NCBI GenBank assembly: GCA_016584495.1
Contig: WAID01000008.1
Location: forward strand, 310,001-374,000
Reading direction: 5' to 3'
Origin: Celoporthe dispersa
Lineage: Eukaryota; Ascomycota; Sordariomycetes; Diaporthales; Cryphonectriaceae
Length of the DNA stretch: 64,000 bases
The number at the start of each line of letters is the position of its first letter. Positions within the stretch are counted from its first letter, which is position 1. Both the position numbers and the translations under genes were made by a program. The notes beneath the pieces are model-generated. The model was given only the letters and a program-made list of their open reading frames with translations. It had not been told where the DNA came from and did no database searches. Positions 48,512 to 60,007 of the stretch are shown in pieces.

Positions 48512-51267
48512 GTTGTCGGTCCGGCTGGCTTAGTTTGTGTGGAATACAGGACAGGACCGTTCTTTCTGCTGAAACCGGAGAAGCCGCCTAGAGGGAGGAG
48601 GGGGCGTGTTTCCTGGCAAGCAAAAAAGACCACCACACGACAAGGACCAACGAAGGTTGGTCCAAGGGATGGGATATATGAAAGATTTATTTCAAGGTCA
48701 AGGGCCCAGGACCCAGGAACTTGGGGCATGCAATCCATTCAATGCAGGTCAACGGGCGTGCTGCCACGTCTCCATACAACATGCTACATACAAATGAGCG
48801 AGAGAACCCACAGGTTCCCACTTGCACATCCAGTCGATATACACATGCACCATCTCTTCTGTCATGCTATTTACCTCAGAGAGAAAGAGATCGGTGGAGA
48901 CTCTTGCTCAGGGCGCAGAGGGCATCGCAGGTGGAGCGGGCGTGGGGGAGGAGGGGCGAAGGGTACAGTGGGCGGCGAGCCTGGACGCAGATCACCCTCC
49001 ATCTCGTGTGCTTCTTCTGTCCGGAAGATTGTGAGTGCGAGGGGAAGAGAGGGAGGTAACAACAGCAACACGGAACTTGAGGAGCACAGTACGGGCTCGT
49101 ACAGGCTGGGTGGCTCGGCTCGCAGACTACACAGGCAGGCAAGCAGCAGGGCTCATAGGGAGACCGTCGACACTCGGTGGGCCTAGAGAGACTGGCAGGG
49201 TGGCAAACCTGAACCTTGTATGTTCTGTCTCCCCTGCAGCACTATGTACTGCGTATATTAAGGGAAGTCTCTGTTGGAACCCATACGAGCGGGTCTGTTA
49301 AAGGGCGTCGACTCGCAGCTTGGGTTCGTGTCATGGTAGGAAGAGATCGTCGATAGGAAGAGGCACACGCGATCCTCCAAGTACGTACCGTCTTGACTGT
49401 TCCTACGCGTTTGCTGTATAGCCAACATCCCGTCTTCATGGGTACGGATGAGAACAGTGATGATCCATGCACACTTCCTGCAGCTGACGTCTTCTAGAAG
49501 GCGATCCTCTACCTCGTACATACACACACACACACACACACACCACGTTGGATTGGCTCCATACTCCTCCTGACGCTGCGTCACGAATCCACCCTTACCT
49601 TGTTCAAAAGACAGACACACGAAGGGTCTACTGTGTATAACAAGGCCACCCAGTCCCTGCAAACTCGTGTGAAGGAGCGCCGTCCGGATCCGAGTCGTGT
49701 CTCCCACCCCCCCCCTCTCCCCTTTCACTTTCCTTCTGGCCAGATGCTACGTTGTACGTAGACAAAATATGGACGGAGGAAAGAGGATCGCCACAACAGC
49801 GGGTCGCTGTTCAGAAACATAACATAGTAAGTGTACTGTATAGTAATGTACCGAGAGAGGAGCATCTCTGATGACCTGGGCGGAAGCAGGAAAGATAGAT
49901 GATGGGTCCAGTAAACGTAGCTGCGGCTGATAAGTGACAAATATAGATGACACCCAGGCGGTTGGCGGGTCAAAATATGAGACCCTTCTTCCACCTCGCC
50001 GCGTTGTCACTCGGCGTTTTCTTGCGAAGCCATGAGACTTCAGGCTGTTCTTATGATGTGTATATATATATATGTCTACCCTGAAGCACACACTACGGAA
50101 AAGCCACGGGTTAGATAATCCGACAAGACAGTAATAACAGATATATATGGCTATTTTTACAGTAGTCTGCCGCCACAAGACCAGCGAGACGGGCTTGGCT
50201 GCCTTGGCTATCCGAGAGAGGACATCGGAGATCGTAATACCAACAAGTTTGAGTCGGCGCCCGAGGCAGCTGAGAGCTTATCGGGCGGGACCTCGCCTCC
50301 CCAGAGATGTCTTGCCCGTCTGCCTACTTATCTCTCGGCCCCCATAAAAATCGCCCGCGTCCCGCTGTGGATCTGCCTGGGTCACGTAGAGTCCCTGTTT
50401 CATGGTCCAGATTTGATACCATCGCAGGTGCCATTGGTTCCTCGTACCATACATAATAGTCTACCTAGCACTCGCATGCGAAAAGTGCCCACAGGAAACC
50501 CCTACGAGAATCATTGATCCACCGAGGACAGACACACACCCACCCACACAAGAGACAAACGACGACTTCCGATCTGCCTGGTTCTCGCTTGTATGCACAA
50601 AAGCAGAGGCGGATGTGTAATGAATGAATCGCAACTTGATCCTTCCGACCTTCCGCCGTGACGCTCCCATTTCAGGATCACGATCCAGCGGCGACTGACG
50701 ACATTTCCGTGTTTCGCTCTCTCGCGTCTTCTTCTTGCTACCTCAGACCTTGGGAGCATTGCATTCCGAAGGAATTCCGAAGGACGAAGAGATACCTGGC
50801 CTGTGATGCCACTGTACTGCCACCCGCCGTCTTTTTTACTGTCGCGAGACAGCCCAGAAAGAAAAAACACTGCAAGTCGGACCACGGCCGTTCCGTGGAC
50901 CAAACCAACCACTCTCGCCCAGGCCCTCGGTATCCGATGAGCCTCTTTTCTGCAGAGTGGATAACGGAATCTTGAGATGAAAAACCTCCCAAGCTGTCAT
51001 CATCCGAAGCGATACAGCAGATATGAGTGAGTGGCTGACGGGTGTGCCAGGACTTGGAACCCACCCAAGCAGCACCACTCATCTCGTCCGACGTGAGAGA
51101 GTTCCGGGAGAGCACAGTTTAGATCTGGCCTGCGTCGCAATCAAAACTCTTTCGCTTGGTGTGTGTGTGTGTACAGACGTCGTCGTCACCGTCGTCATCC
51201 CCCTCAAGAAAGTTATCCAACGCCAGGTGAATTGTTGAAAAAACCTTCTTGTTGCTCAGTTCTGTTG
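48512..51267. other. long intergenic region
   Basis: About 2.75 kb between the permease start and the F-box gene stop. It includes an (AC)n tract (49521-49543) and short TATATA runs near 50060-50072. ORFs are short, overlapping and without conserved motifs; no gene or RNA was recognised. Confidence 0.5.
49521..49543. repeat. (AC)n microsatellite
   Basis: About eleven CA units in the intergenic region. Confidence 0.9.
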
Positions 51268-53076
51268 CTACCGCGGGGCCATAGAACCCCAGCCTCGCAG
51301 GAACACGACCGGGACAAAGCTGTACTCGTACGACGCGAAGCCCTGCAGCGTATCCTTCCTGATCGGCAACAACCCCTCCAGGCCCTCGGTCGCCAGCAGC
51401 ACCTTGTGCGTGTATGCCTCGTAGAAGTCGAAATTCTGCGGCCTAAGCTCGACCTTGCGTGCCTCCCGCCGCCCGGCCAGCCAGACCGTGCACAGCAGCC
51501 TCATCAGGGCCAGAAGTGCCTTGTCCTCGGCGAGCTGGATCATATGGGTGGGTGGCTGCTGGCCCTGGGCGGCCGCGGTGTCATCTCGGAGGAACGCTTG
51601 GATCCAGCCGGGGTCCGTCATCTGCACCACGATGTCGAAGTGTTCCTCTGCGGTGGTGGCAAACATGCCGCGTTCTTGTCGTGGCCAGAACTCGGTGAGG
51701 CAGATGACCTGCAGCGAGTCTGGGAGGCGGCGGAGGAGCTGCGCTACGGACCCGCGCCCTGGCGGGCCTTGAAGCCGTGTTTCGAGCTGCTTCAGGGTGC
51801 CAAAGAGCATCTGGGTGGACACATCCAATACCACGAGGTTCCCGAGGCTCGGCAGACAGACCAGGCGCCTGGTGGGGCCGAAGGACAGCCAGACCGAGGA
51901 GGGTAGCTCTATCGTCCAGGAGAGGTCCAGGTGCCTCAGGTGTCCCCCGTGCGCCCTAAGCTGCTGGTTAATACTGGCAGCCCAGCCGGCTTGGTGTTCC
52001 TCTTCGTCGCCATCACTATTACTGTCATCATCAACGTGATAGGCACCATGGTCGAGCACCGTCGGCGGTGTGAGGACGGCGACGCTCTCCACGCGAGGCA
52101 TATACTCCAGCCCGAGCTGCAGGTCCAACCTCGAGCAGGAATAGTCATAGGCCCACGGCACGTGCATGGTCCTGACCCTCCGCAGGACTGTCGCCTCCTC
52201 AGGCACATCACTACCGTGCAGGCTCAGGATACACCACTGGCCTTCTGACATGAGCACGAGGCGGCTGAGCTGAGGCAGGACCAGTGACCCGTACATGACC
52301 AGATAGTCGCGACAGGAGCCTCTGACATGGAGCGTGAGGACGCGGAGGTTCTCGCGGAGCATGGACTGCATCGTGGCACTCGTGGCCGCCGAGATGGACA
52401 GGGACCGCCTGAGGATGATCGAGGGCTCGATGGTGTTGTGGATCGGTGCCATGACGGCAAGGCTCTGCAGATGGCGGGCCCTCGCCACAATGTCGAAGCA
52501 GATCCTGTGGGTGATGTTGGGGCCCTGGCGGAAGAGGTCGTCCCTGCGCAGCGGCTGGCCGTCTGCCCACGTGTTTGGCTGGTTGCATGGCCCCATAGAG
52601 TGGTAGGCGGGCATGTCCGTCACGTCGACTATGGGTGGTCTGCAGCTCCAGACCCAGGCCCGGGTCTGGAAGTCGGCCCACCGCTCCATCAGAGGTATGC
52701 CGACCACAATATGACGGATGTGGGTGGCGTTGGATGGCCGCAGGCGCGACAGCGTGTGCCACAGAGATGTCAACGTGGCGATGTCTCTTAGGTGTACCAT
52801 TCGGTACAGGTACGGTGTCGCGACGGTGAACATGCGACGCGAGACCAGGGTGAGGGTGTAGTAGTATTCTATGGCCTCGGCCGTGTCGAAATGGCTGTGC
52901 AGGTCGCCCACAAGCCACTGAGGGCCATGGACACTGGTGTCGCAGAGCCAGGGAGGAAGAACGCTGTCCATGAAGAGGCAGAGGACGTCGACGGGCATAG
53001 ACTCCAGCCGCAGAGGCACTTGGGCCGATGCCTCGCCAACGCCCTCGCCCTCGCCGGTCTGAATCGGTGCCGCCAT
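51268..53076 (-). CDS. F-box-like domain protein, substrate unknown
   Basis: Single-exon 602-aa protein. Residues about 20-85 look like a fungal F-box: LRLESMPVDVLCLFMDSV, then TLTLVSRRMFTVATPYLYRMVHL, which would bind Skp1 in an SCF ubiquitin ligase. The remainder contains regularly spaced leucine-rich segments (RVLTLHVRG, LVLPQLSRLVLMSE, LRHLDLSWTIELPSSVW, GNLVVLDVSTQMLFG), consistent with an irregular leucine-rich repeat substrate-binding domain, which is common in fungal F-box proteins. Such families are large and fast-evolving, so the target is unknown. The ATG at 53076 is the first in frame. Upstream on the same strand is a good GT-AG pair (53184-53132), suggesting a 5' UTR intron, and beyond it a long minisatellite. 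Confidence 0.75.
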   Translation of the reverse strand: MAAPIQTGEGEGVGEASAQVPLRLESMPVDVLCLFMDSVLPPWLCDTSVHGPQWLVGDLHSHFDTAEAIEYYYTLTLVSRRMFTVATPYLYRMVHLRDIATLTSLWHTLSRLRPSNATHIRHIVVGIPLMERWADFQTRAWVWSCRPPIVDVTDMPAYHSMGPCNQPNTWADGQPLRRDDLFRQGPNITHRICFDIVARARHLQSLAVMAPIHNTIEPSIILRRSLSISAATSATMQSMLRENLRVLTLHVRGSCRDYLVMYGSLVLPQLSRLVLMSEGQWCILSLHGSDVPEEATVLRRVRTMHVPWAYDYSCSRLDLQLGLEYMPRVESVAVLTPPTVLDHGAYHVDDDSNSDGDEEEHQAGWAASINQQLRAHGGHLRHLDLSWTIELPSSVWLSFGPTRRLVCLPSLGNLVVLDVSTQMLFGTLKQLETRLQGPPGRGSVAQLLRRLPDSLQVICLTEFWPRQERGMFATTAEEHFDIVVQMTDPGWIQAFLRDDTAAAQGQQPPTHMIQLAEDKALLALMRLLCTVWLAGRREARKVELRPQNFDFYEAYTHKVLLATEGLEGLLPIRKDTLQGFASYEYSFVPVVFLRGWGSMAPR

Positions 53077-53131
53077 CGCTTGGGCTGGGTCGAGTGACTG
53101 TGACGGCCAGCCAGTCAGTTAGGCAGCTGAG

Positions 53132-53184
53132 CTGACGATGGAGACAGATGAAAAGGTGACAAGAACAAAAAGGGTGATACTTAC
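53132..53184 (-). other. probable 5' UTR intron of the F-box gene
   Basis: Minus-strand donor GTAAGT at 53184-53179 and acceptor CGTCAG ending at 53132; 53 nt, with a T-rich middle and a possible branch at CATCTGTC. It would place the minisatellite in a noncoding first exon or the promoter. Confidence 0.45.
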
Positions 53185-53223
53185 AGATGGAGCCACAGGG
53201 AGGAGTGCTAGAAAAGGGGAGAA

Positions 53224-53479
53224 AAGAAGGAGAAGAAGGAGAAGAAGGAGAAGAAGGAGAAGAAGGAGAAGAAGGAGAAGAAGGAGAAGAAGGAGAAGAA
53301 GGAGAAGAAGGAGAAGAAGGAGAAGAAGGAGAAGAAGGAGAAGAAGGAGAAGAAGGAGAAGAAGGAGAAGAAGGAGAAGAAGGAGAAGAAGGAGAAGAAG
53401 GAGAAGAAGGAGAAGAAGGAGAAGAAGGAGAAGAAGGAGAAGAAGGAGAAGAAGGAGAAGAAGGAGAAGAAGGAGAAGA
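53224..53479. repeat. 9-bp minisatellite (GGAGAAGAA)n, about 28 copies
   Basis: Nearly perfect head-to-tail array with strict strand asymmetry (purines on +, pyrimidines on -). Because the unit is nine bases and has no stop in any frame, it makes long artificial ORFs: poly-Arg and Glu/Gly on +, poly-Leu on -. Lies 150-400 bases upstream of the F-box start codon. Confidence 0.95.
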
Positions 53480-54566
53480 GGAGGGGGGAGGAGGTGGAGG
53501 AGGAGGAGACAGAGACCTGGTTGCAAGGTTAAAAATTGTGTTGACGATTACCAGCAGCTTACTACCTCAACATCGTGCCTTCAGTGTTGATCCGGATGCA
53601 CAAGGATGTCGTGTTATCCCTGAGTGCGGGCCCTTCCTACTGTCGAGAGAGCCTCTGGCGTCACAGCCTTCAAAGACGACATGCTGGGACATGGCGAGAG
53701 ATCCCGGCCAAAGGGCCTACCAGACAATCCATTGTAGAAAAACAGAACAACCAGCTACAAGCCACCAGAAACATTAACAGCGTATGAGATGATTTGAATA
53801 ATTTATATGCGAAGGTGAACAATGTTGCATGAGAAGATTGAAGAATCTGTAATGCGAAGATTTCAGAACCGAATAATGTGAAGCTAATGTCGCCTTGGAC
53901 ACTTGTCAGGCATGAATGGATGCCTAGGAAGACATTGGTCTGATGCATGGCAGTCGAGGGGGCTACACATCCTCGCACTTTTCGTCCCAACCAGTTAATC
54001 TATAGAACTTATGAGTCTCTACACACAACCAAGCAGAGAACAGGGGACAAGTGAGGGGGGCGAAGGAAGAACAGCAAGCAGTGGTGGCTGTCAGAAGGGT
54101 AAAGTAATGAGAAGAGACATGGTAGATACACCCACCTAGATGCTAGGATGATAGGTCTGAGAGAGACAATCTTCTATCATGGTTCGTGCCTGAAGTTTGC
54201 TATCCTCGGCCCTGGTATGGTAGAACACACAGATGGGAGAAGGCCACGCTGCTGCGCATGCCTTTACCCACCCCTCCTCCGCCAGAAACGCCAGCGCGAT
54301 GATGATCGTGGTCCTGACTAGGGGTGCGCTGATGAGCTCTGCGACCAGGCCTTGCCGGATCTTTGAGGATAGGCAACCGCATCTCCCAGAGTTGCACTGT
54401 AAGCTCGTTGCTCTCGGAGAAAGAAGAAGGAGAAGAAGAAGAAGAAGGGGGAAAAAACAGCTTGCCGCCCCCTTGGGACTTCCAGCCCGTCATTTGTTGA
54501 GAAACCACACAGTCTATTAGGTATCAAGGATCTACAGCAGACCAGGAAACACCGATGGTCGAGCCC
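53480..54566. other. intergenic region
   Basis: About 1.1 kb between the minisatellite and the Dap1-like stop. A second short GAA/GGA-rich patch is at 54417-54447. No gene was recognised. Confidence 0.55.
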
Positions 54567-55195
54567 TTAGTCTTCCTCCTGGCCCACGGGGACCAGCTTT
54601 CCGACGACGAGATACTTGGACGAGAACTGATCCTCCCAGCCCTGCAGCGCCTCCATCTCGTCAGGCCCGAGACCGCTCAGGGGATCGAGGGGGCCGTCGA
54701 GGTCCTTGGTGAGCATGTCCTCGTCGAAGCTGCCGCAGGCCAGGCCACGGGACGCATCCCTCCCGGCAAAGTTCTCGTAGGGGCCGCCGGGGCCGTAGAA
54801 GTTGGCCCCGCTCGTGACATCGAAGACGCGGCCGCGCACGGCAAAGTAGATGGGGGCGCCGTTCTCGCCGTTGTTGGGGGAGCAGGGTGCGCGGGGTGAA
54901 TGTGCGGAAGACGGTGGCAGGTGGCTCCTTGGGGAGCATGGGAGGCGCGGTGGGCCTGAGGAAGGCGTAGAGTGTGTAGCCCAATAGCGACAGCAGGAGG
55001 ACGTTCAGAGGCGTGATGAGGGCATTGGCGTACGGGTTCCTGTTTGCAATGGGCGGTCAGCGACGACATCTCTGTGGCCGCCTGCAGAGCTCAGGGACTC
55101 TTGGCCTGGGCGGGGAGAGACTGCCCGAGGCCATCATGAACTTACACGGCGGCTCTCTGTACCTCCTGGGCCATGCGCTGCTCGATGTAGTCCAT
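54567..55195 (-). CDS. DAP1: Dap1/MAPR-type cytochrome b5-like haem-binding protein
   Basis: Membrane-associated progesterone receptor family; in yeast Dap1 binds haem and supports the sterol P450 Erg11 at the ER. Exons 55195-55146 and 55039-54567. After MDYIEQRMAQEVQ comes a membrane segment LNVLLLSLLGYTLYAFL, a proline-rich linker, then the b5-like domain: APIYFAVRGRVFDVTSG, ANFYGPGGPYENFAGRDASR with the tyrosines used for haem binding, and LACGSFDEDML, ending YLVVGKLVPVGQEED. At a G5 run (54876-54880) the frame shifts between FTPRTLL and NNGENGAP; with one base fewer the CDS is 173 aa, normal for the family. Likely role: ergosterol biosynthesis and azole tolerance, by homology. Confidence 0.88.
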
Positions 55196-55974
55196 GGCGG
55201 AAGGGGTATGGGGAGATCAACTCGGAAGCTCGGCGGGAGGCGGGGAAAGGATGGTTGGTTGGCCCTCTTTTTCTTCTTCTTTCTTTCCTTTTCTCGACTT
55301 TTTTCTCTTCTCTTCTCCCAGATGGAGAAAGCACAGAGGTTCAGTTACGTCGCTTGTGGTGCGTGTGTGCCTTGAAATACAGGAAGGATGGTGCTCCCGT
55401 GGTCGTGGTGGATGGATTTCACCTGTGTCTCGAATGCAGCGGGTAGCGTCAGCACCCCACCCAAAGAGTGCCGCCCTGCCCGGGGACCCTGACGGACGCG
55501 GCAGATACTCCGTAGTTCCGTCCACACCACCACCGTACACCACCGCCAACACGGATAGATAGATCACTATTAGCAAGCAACACCATACATACACACACAC
55601 ACACACATGTATATTCAGATATGTCCATGTTAAAATAGGATAATAAAATACATGCACATTATGCATCCAACGTCGAGTTGCGAAATGTACAACGACATAC
55701 GAATGCGAATCCGTATACGAGAAGGAAGAGACGAGCGAGCATGATGGGCCCGAGACATAAGCACTCTGAGCTCAGACATCCATAGTAGATATTATTCTGC
55801 CTTCATAGCATGTGTGCGCCTAGCTGTGTCTTCATCTCACGGTCTAGACAGCCCACCACATTTTCACCAGGAGGGGGAGAGTATCTCTGGCAAGGAGCCC
55901 GACCTCCCCAGAGGGCCTATCTCCGCATCGTGGACAGTTCCGTCAAGACCAATGACCCTTCCCAGCCGTGTCCC
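55196..55974. other. intergenic region with (AC)n tract
   Basis: The sequence upstream of the Dap1-like gene is T/C-rich near 55266-55320; an (AC)n microsatellite lies at 55589-55607. Nothing else was recognised. Confidence 0.55.
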
Positions 55975-56450
55975 CTATTTATCTGCAGCAGGGAAATCAC
56001 TCCCAGTCTGGGACTTGTACTGTGTGCGGATGAAGTCTACCCAAGTCGAAACGTCGGCCGTCAGTCTCTCATGCGGCCCCCCGTCTTTGACTTCCTGTGG
56101 GGGTTTGACTACTCACCCGAGATCTGTTCGTCCTTGGCCTGCTCAACGGCAGATTCGTTTGACTGGTCACCCTGCTTGAGAATGTTCTCCTGAACCCAGT
56201 CGACACCTGTATGTACTCCCCATGTGCTGAGTATTGGTTCCCGCTCCAGGGGATAGAGGAGGAGATGAGGATGGCAGGGCCTCTCGAGATCGATATACAC
56301 ACCTTTGTCCAGGCTATCTTCCTTCTTCTCGCCCGCCGCACCACCTCCGGCCATGTTGTTAAGCTTGTCCATCAGACCACCACCCTCAGCCTTCTGCTCC
56401 TCCTGCTGCCCGCCTTCCTTACCGCCTGTGAGGCTCTTGACAAAGTCCAT
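55975..56450 (-). CDS. small stress-associated protein, Ddr48-like fungal family
   Basis: A 99-residue hydrophilic protein in three exons: 56450-56303, 56206-56117 and 56036-55975. It reads MDFVKSLTGGKEGGQQEEQK, then GGGLMDKLNNMAGGG, EKKEDSLDKGVDWVQENILKQ, NESAVEQAKDEQISDFIR and TGSDFPAADK-stop. I recall this arrangement from a widespread family of small fungal proteins often labelled DNA-damage-responsive Ddr48-like; the biochemical role is unknown. Amphipathic helices (LMDKLNNMAG, VDWVQENIL) and lack of cysteines suggest an intrinsically flexible, possibly membrane- or protein-protecting stress protein (inference). All splice junctions are canonical and all three phases agree. Start: the ATG at 56450 begins the conserved N-terminus; upstream in-frame sequence is not conserved-looking. 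Confidence 0.75.
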
Positions 56451-57649
56451 GGCTGTGATGTGCTGCTTCGAGATTGTGGGAAATGGTTGTTGATCTGTAA
56501 GGAGAGGGGGGGTGTGAAGAGGCAAAAGAAGGCTTCTCGAAATCCAATGGGCGCCGGGCCTCTTTGTACTGTCTGTCCTTCAGCCAGGTTGGCCCTCGCT
56601 CGCCCCGTGATGTCACCTTGGTTGTGAATTGCCTATGCCAAGGCGGCTACACTCCCCCCCCCACACCCTGGTGGTATACCACTGCGCCAGCAGGCTGAGC
56701 CTAACGGGGGCTGGGGACCCTGATCCGCTGAATCCATTGGTAGGTGCAGAGACAACTTGTCGTACACCGTGCATGGTGCGCAAAACAGGATTGCAGGTCG
56801 GCTTCTGTCTGCCTGCTTGTGCCGAGGGGAGAGACCTCAATGATGATGGACACCCAGCCGGATGCTGGCGTCTATGGGAAGCTCCACCAAGTGACCCAAG
56901 CGGACCTATGCAACTTCAGCGCCAGGTGTGAAATATGCTGCAAGACAAGATTCACATCCTTTCAGTGGCTCGGGTTGGGATTCTCAACAGTAGAGGACCT
57001 CAGGATACACGAATCCCTCTAGAAAGCGCCCTCGATAGACCTGTACGCTGGGTAGAGAGGCCAGGGCATGGGATAGCGCAGGACTGACTGCAGCTTTTGC
57101 GTGTGTAGGAGTCTCTATTGGTCAGGGGAGCCGGGCTGTGCTGGATGGTAGATCTGTATGCAAGGCTGATGATATCAGTTGGCCACAGCGGCACCATCAC
57201 CCACCAACCACTCCCTCCCCATCGGGTGTCACGCAAAAAAAAAAAAAAAAAGGTCTTGGCTGTGTCTTCGTCTGCAGCGCCGATGAATTGCCATTCGTGC
57301 TATGGAAAGCCTGCCGACGCTCGTGAGATGGCTTGGGTCTAATGCTCGTCATCAGCAAAAGTCACTCCGTCCCCACCAGCAAGACCTCGGGCACCCGTCA
57401 CAACGGCCACGGGGAGTGTGTCTACCCCCCCTCATGTCGATCATGTTGTAGGTAGGGTATTTCTTTGTTCATCGTAAGATTTGTGTCATTGATCTAGACA
57501 CTGGAAAACCGTCAAGACGCCAGATGGAAATTCCTTCAGCCAGCCCATGCGACCGATTCTGCGAAAATTGCTTTTTGTGTCCATGCCTGCCTGCCTATTC
57601 CTGTAGAGCCCTCCCCCAAAACGTGCTGCCGCCTTTCTTCGCTCCCGCT
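56451..57649. other. intergenic region
   Basis: About 1.2 kb between the Ddr48-like start and the RPL28 stop. A C-rich run lies at 56656-56666 and an A14 run at about 57235-57250. No gene or tRNA was recognised. Confidence 0.55.
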
Positions 57650-58036
57650 CTAAGCAACCAGCTCGATGACGCCACCGGCCTTGGTGATCTTCGACTCGGC
57701 CAGCTTGCTGACATAGCGCGCGCGGACGACAATGGGAGCCTCGGGCAGGCGGCCCTTGCCGAGCAGCTTGGCGTATCCGAGGGCGGTGAGGTCGATGACA
57801 GGGGCGGTATCGGCGGACTTGTTGATGTGCTTCTCGCGCAGGTCGGCGGGGACCAGAGACCACAGCTGTATCGGGGAGAAGAAGCGGGGGATGTCAGTGA
57901 CTGCTCAGGTCGTTTTGCTTGTAGCCAGGCTCCGCGGTGTTGTCCGTCTGCCTAAGGGGGCCCGGGGGGAAGTGCTCACCTTGTCGACGTTGATCTCGGG
58001 CTTCCACTGCTGGTTCCGGAGAAGGTGGAAGCGCCT

Positions 58037-58071
<35 letters not shown>

Positions 58072-58424
58072 TGTCAAGGTTGGTCCTGTGGTGGTGCTGA
58101 CCACCGGCCATACCACGACCACCGGGGTGCTGTAGGATGAGACAAGATCCGTCAGTATCGCGTTCGGAAGAGAGGTCTCGTTCTCAGGCTCGTCTTCCGC
58201 CTTGGGGGTGGCATGCGTCGCCTGGCCGCGTGGGCTGATTCGTTCGACGTCTCGTACCTTTCTGTGCTTGCCAACGCGACCGTTACCGGCGCTGACATGG
58301 CCGCGGTGCTTCAATCATCCAAAAGTCAGTTATGTCTGCCCTGGAATACTCGAATGCTGCAATCATTTCTTCCTCTCGAGCATAGCGGGCATACCTTGCG
58401 GGTCTTGGAGAATCGAGTAGGCAT
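57650..58424 (-). CDS. RPL28: 60S ribosomal protein L28 (uL15, L27a)
   Basis: Large-subunit cytosolic ribosomal protein of the uL15 family. Four exons: 58424-58395 (30 nt), 58308-58258, 58129-57980 and 57865-57650, all phase 0, giving 148 aa, close to yeast Rpl28 (149). It reads MPTRFSKTRK / HRGHVSAGNGRVGKHRK / HPGGRGMAGGQHHHRTN with LDKYHPGYFGKVGMRRFH, then LWSLVPADLREKH and the C-terminal hydrophobic part GGVIELVA. The glycine/histidine-rich N-terminal extension that threads into the rRNA core is intact. Multiple introns near the 5' end are typical of fungal ribosomal protein genes. It is head-to-head with the ankyrin gene. Confidence 0.97.
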
Positions 58425-59322
58425 CTTGGTGTGCGGATGGCGTTGGTGATGGAGTTGTCGATGCTAAGATTCTCAAAGATTGAAATGTCGGGTGGAGTTT
58501 GCTGCGAATTTTCGGCAGACCACGCCTGGATTGTGCGATTGACTTACATAAGCCACTGGTTGGATTTTTAGCGTGGCCAGGAGCAGGGGGGTGGGCTGTG
58601 GTGTGGGGCTTTGCGTTTTTTCCCATTCGGCACAACGAGGCACAGTAACAAGGAGCGCCTCTCTTGCTGCATGAAGATCCAGCAGTTGGTTTCAGAGGCA
58701 AGGCGCACACTCCTATGTGTCCCAACAACACCTGATGGCAGCTCGAGGCATCTCCCTTCTACATGCCAATCCTACTAGACACTCCACATGTTGGTGATTC
58801 CTTTTTACTCGTACTGTGTGCATGCACTGACGGCCACTCAAAAACCCAGCTCGAATCATTACCAAAATTCCCTGTCGGCGCTAGCACCTGCCCTCCCCTA
58901 GAGCACGCCCCGATAGGGCCCAACCTCTTAAAAAGGTCGGTTCGTCGGGCACGTTCCTCAAACTATAGTAGGAAAATAAGAGAAGAAAAAAAGAATTCGC
59001 GTGGTTGATACGACTGTAGAAACTTTTTGAGGCATCACTCTTCTGCTTTACACGAAGTAAGTGTACCGTATATTTCATCAATAATGAAATTTCCCCTGTC
59101 GGGCGCATGTCTGCGGTCTGTCTGTCGAGGGGAATATGCGCCTAACGAGATTATGCAGAAACGTGAGACCCCGCCGACGACTTTGCGAAATTTGAGAAGG
59201 TGCAGCTTGACGTGTGGCAACCACCCAGTCAACCAGGCATTTCTGCACGCGTGACATCCCACGGTCTACCCCTCCCGACATCAACCTGCTGGACCTCGGC
59301 TCGCGGCAGGTCGAGTATCACC
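58425..59322. other. divergent promoter region, RPL28 / ankyrin gene
   Basis: About 900 bases shared by two divergently transcribed genes. No other ORF has support. Confidence 0.55.
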
Positions 59323-59985
59323 ATGCCGCCTAATCCGTTCCTCCTGGCCGCGGACAACCCCGCCGCACTGCTGCCACTGCTCCGCGAGAACCCCTCTATC
59401 GCTTCGGAACAAGATGATCACGGATATTCCTTACTCCACGCCGCTGCGAGCTACAACCACCTTGATCTCCTGCGTGCCCTAGTCAACGAGTTCCACGTGC
59501 CCGTCGACCTGCGTGACGAAGATTCCGAGACCGCCCTCTTCGTCGTCGAGACCGTCGAGGCCGCCCGGGTCCTTGTCGAGGAGCTCGGGCTCGATGTCAA
59601 CATCACTGGCGAGGAGGGACAGACAGCACGCCAAAAGATGGAACAGGAGGGCGACTTCCCAGCTGTGGCTGACTATCTCGCCACTAAGGAGGCGTCCGGG
59701 CTGGCCAATGGGACCAACCCGCAGCACGCCCTTGTCAATGGACATGCCAACGGCGATCTCCCGCCGGTTCCTCAGGGGCTGTCCGTGAATTTCGGTACCA
59801 TGGCTGAAGAGGACACTGGCGGTGCACCGCCTGACCCGGAGTTTAGGAGGCGCATCGAGGAGCTGGCTGCAAGGGAGGACTTCCACACAGAGGCTGGCCA
59901 GGCAGCGCTACGGCAGCTGGTCGAGGAGGCGATCTCGGGCGAGGAGCTAGCAGAGGATCGCAACGTCCGACCCCGGGAAGGATGA
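59323..59985 (+). CDS. ankyrin-repeat protein (Yar1-like)
   Basis: Single-exon 220-residue protein. It starts MPPNPFLLAADNPAALLPLL; ankyrin repeats follow at about residues 20-100, clearest in DDHGYSLLHAAASYNHLDLL and DEDSETALFVVETVEAARVL, with a third partial unit at EEGQTARQKMEQEGDFPAVADYL. The C-terminal half is acidic and A/G/N-rich, then has a helical end EFRRRIEELAAREDF and ALRQLVEEAISGEEL. Size and layout resemble small fungal ankyrin proteins such as Yar1, the chaperone of Rps3, and S. pombe relatives; orthology with Yar1 is unproven. ATG 59323 lies in CACCATGCC, a good context. The stop is only 22 bases from the Rpp40 stop on the other strand, so the 3' UTRs must overlap. Confidence 0.8.
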   Translation: MPPNPFLLAADNPAALLPLLRENPSIASEQDDHGYSLLHAAASYNHLDLLRALVNEFHVPVDLRDEDSETALFVVETVEAARVLVEELGLDVNITGEEGQTARQKMEQEGDFPAVADYLATKEASGLANGTNPQHALVNGHANGDLPPVPQGLSVNFGTMAEEDTGGAPPDPEFRRRIEELAAREDFHTEAGQAALRQLVEEAISGEELAEDRNVRPREG

Positions 59986-60007
59986 TACATGGCCCACCAG
60001 GGGCCAG

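Noticed and set aside
53224..53479. CRISPR-like array
   Set aside because: Nine-base units without spacers in a eukaryotic genome; a simple minisatellite.
53119..53777. Long ORFs through the 9-bp repeat: poly-Leu on -, poly-Arg and Glu/Gly-rich on +
   Set aside because: A 9-base unit with no stop in any frame opens all frames; the flanks show no domain or conserved start.
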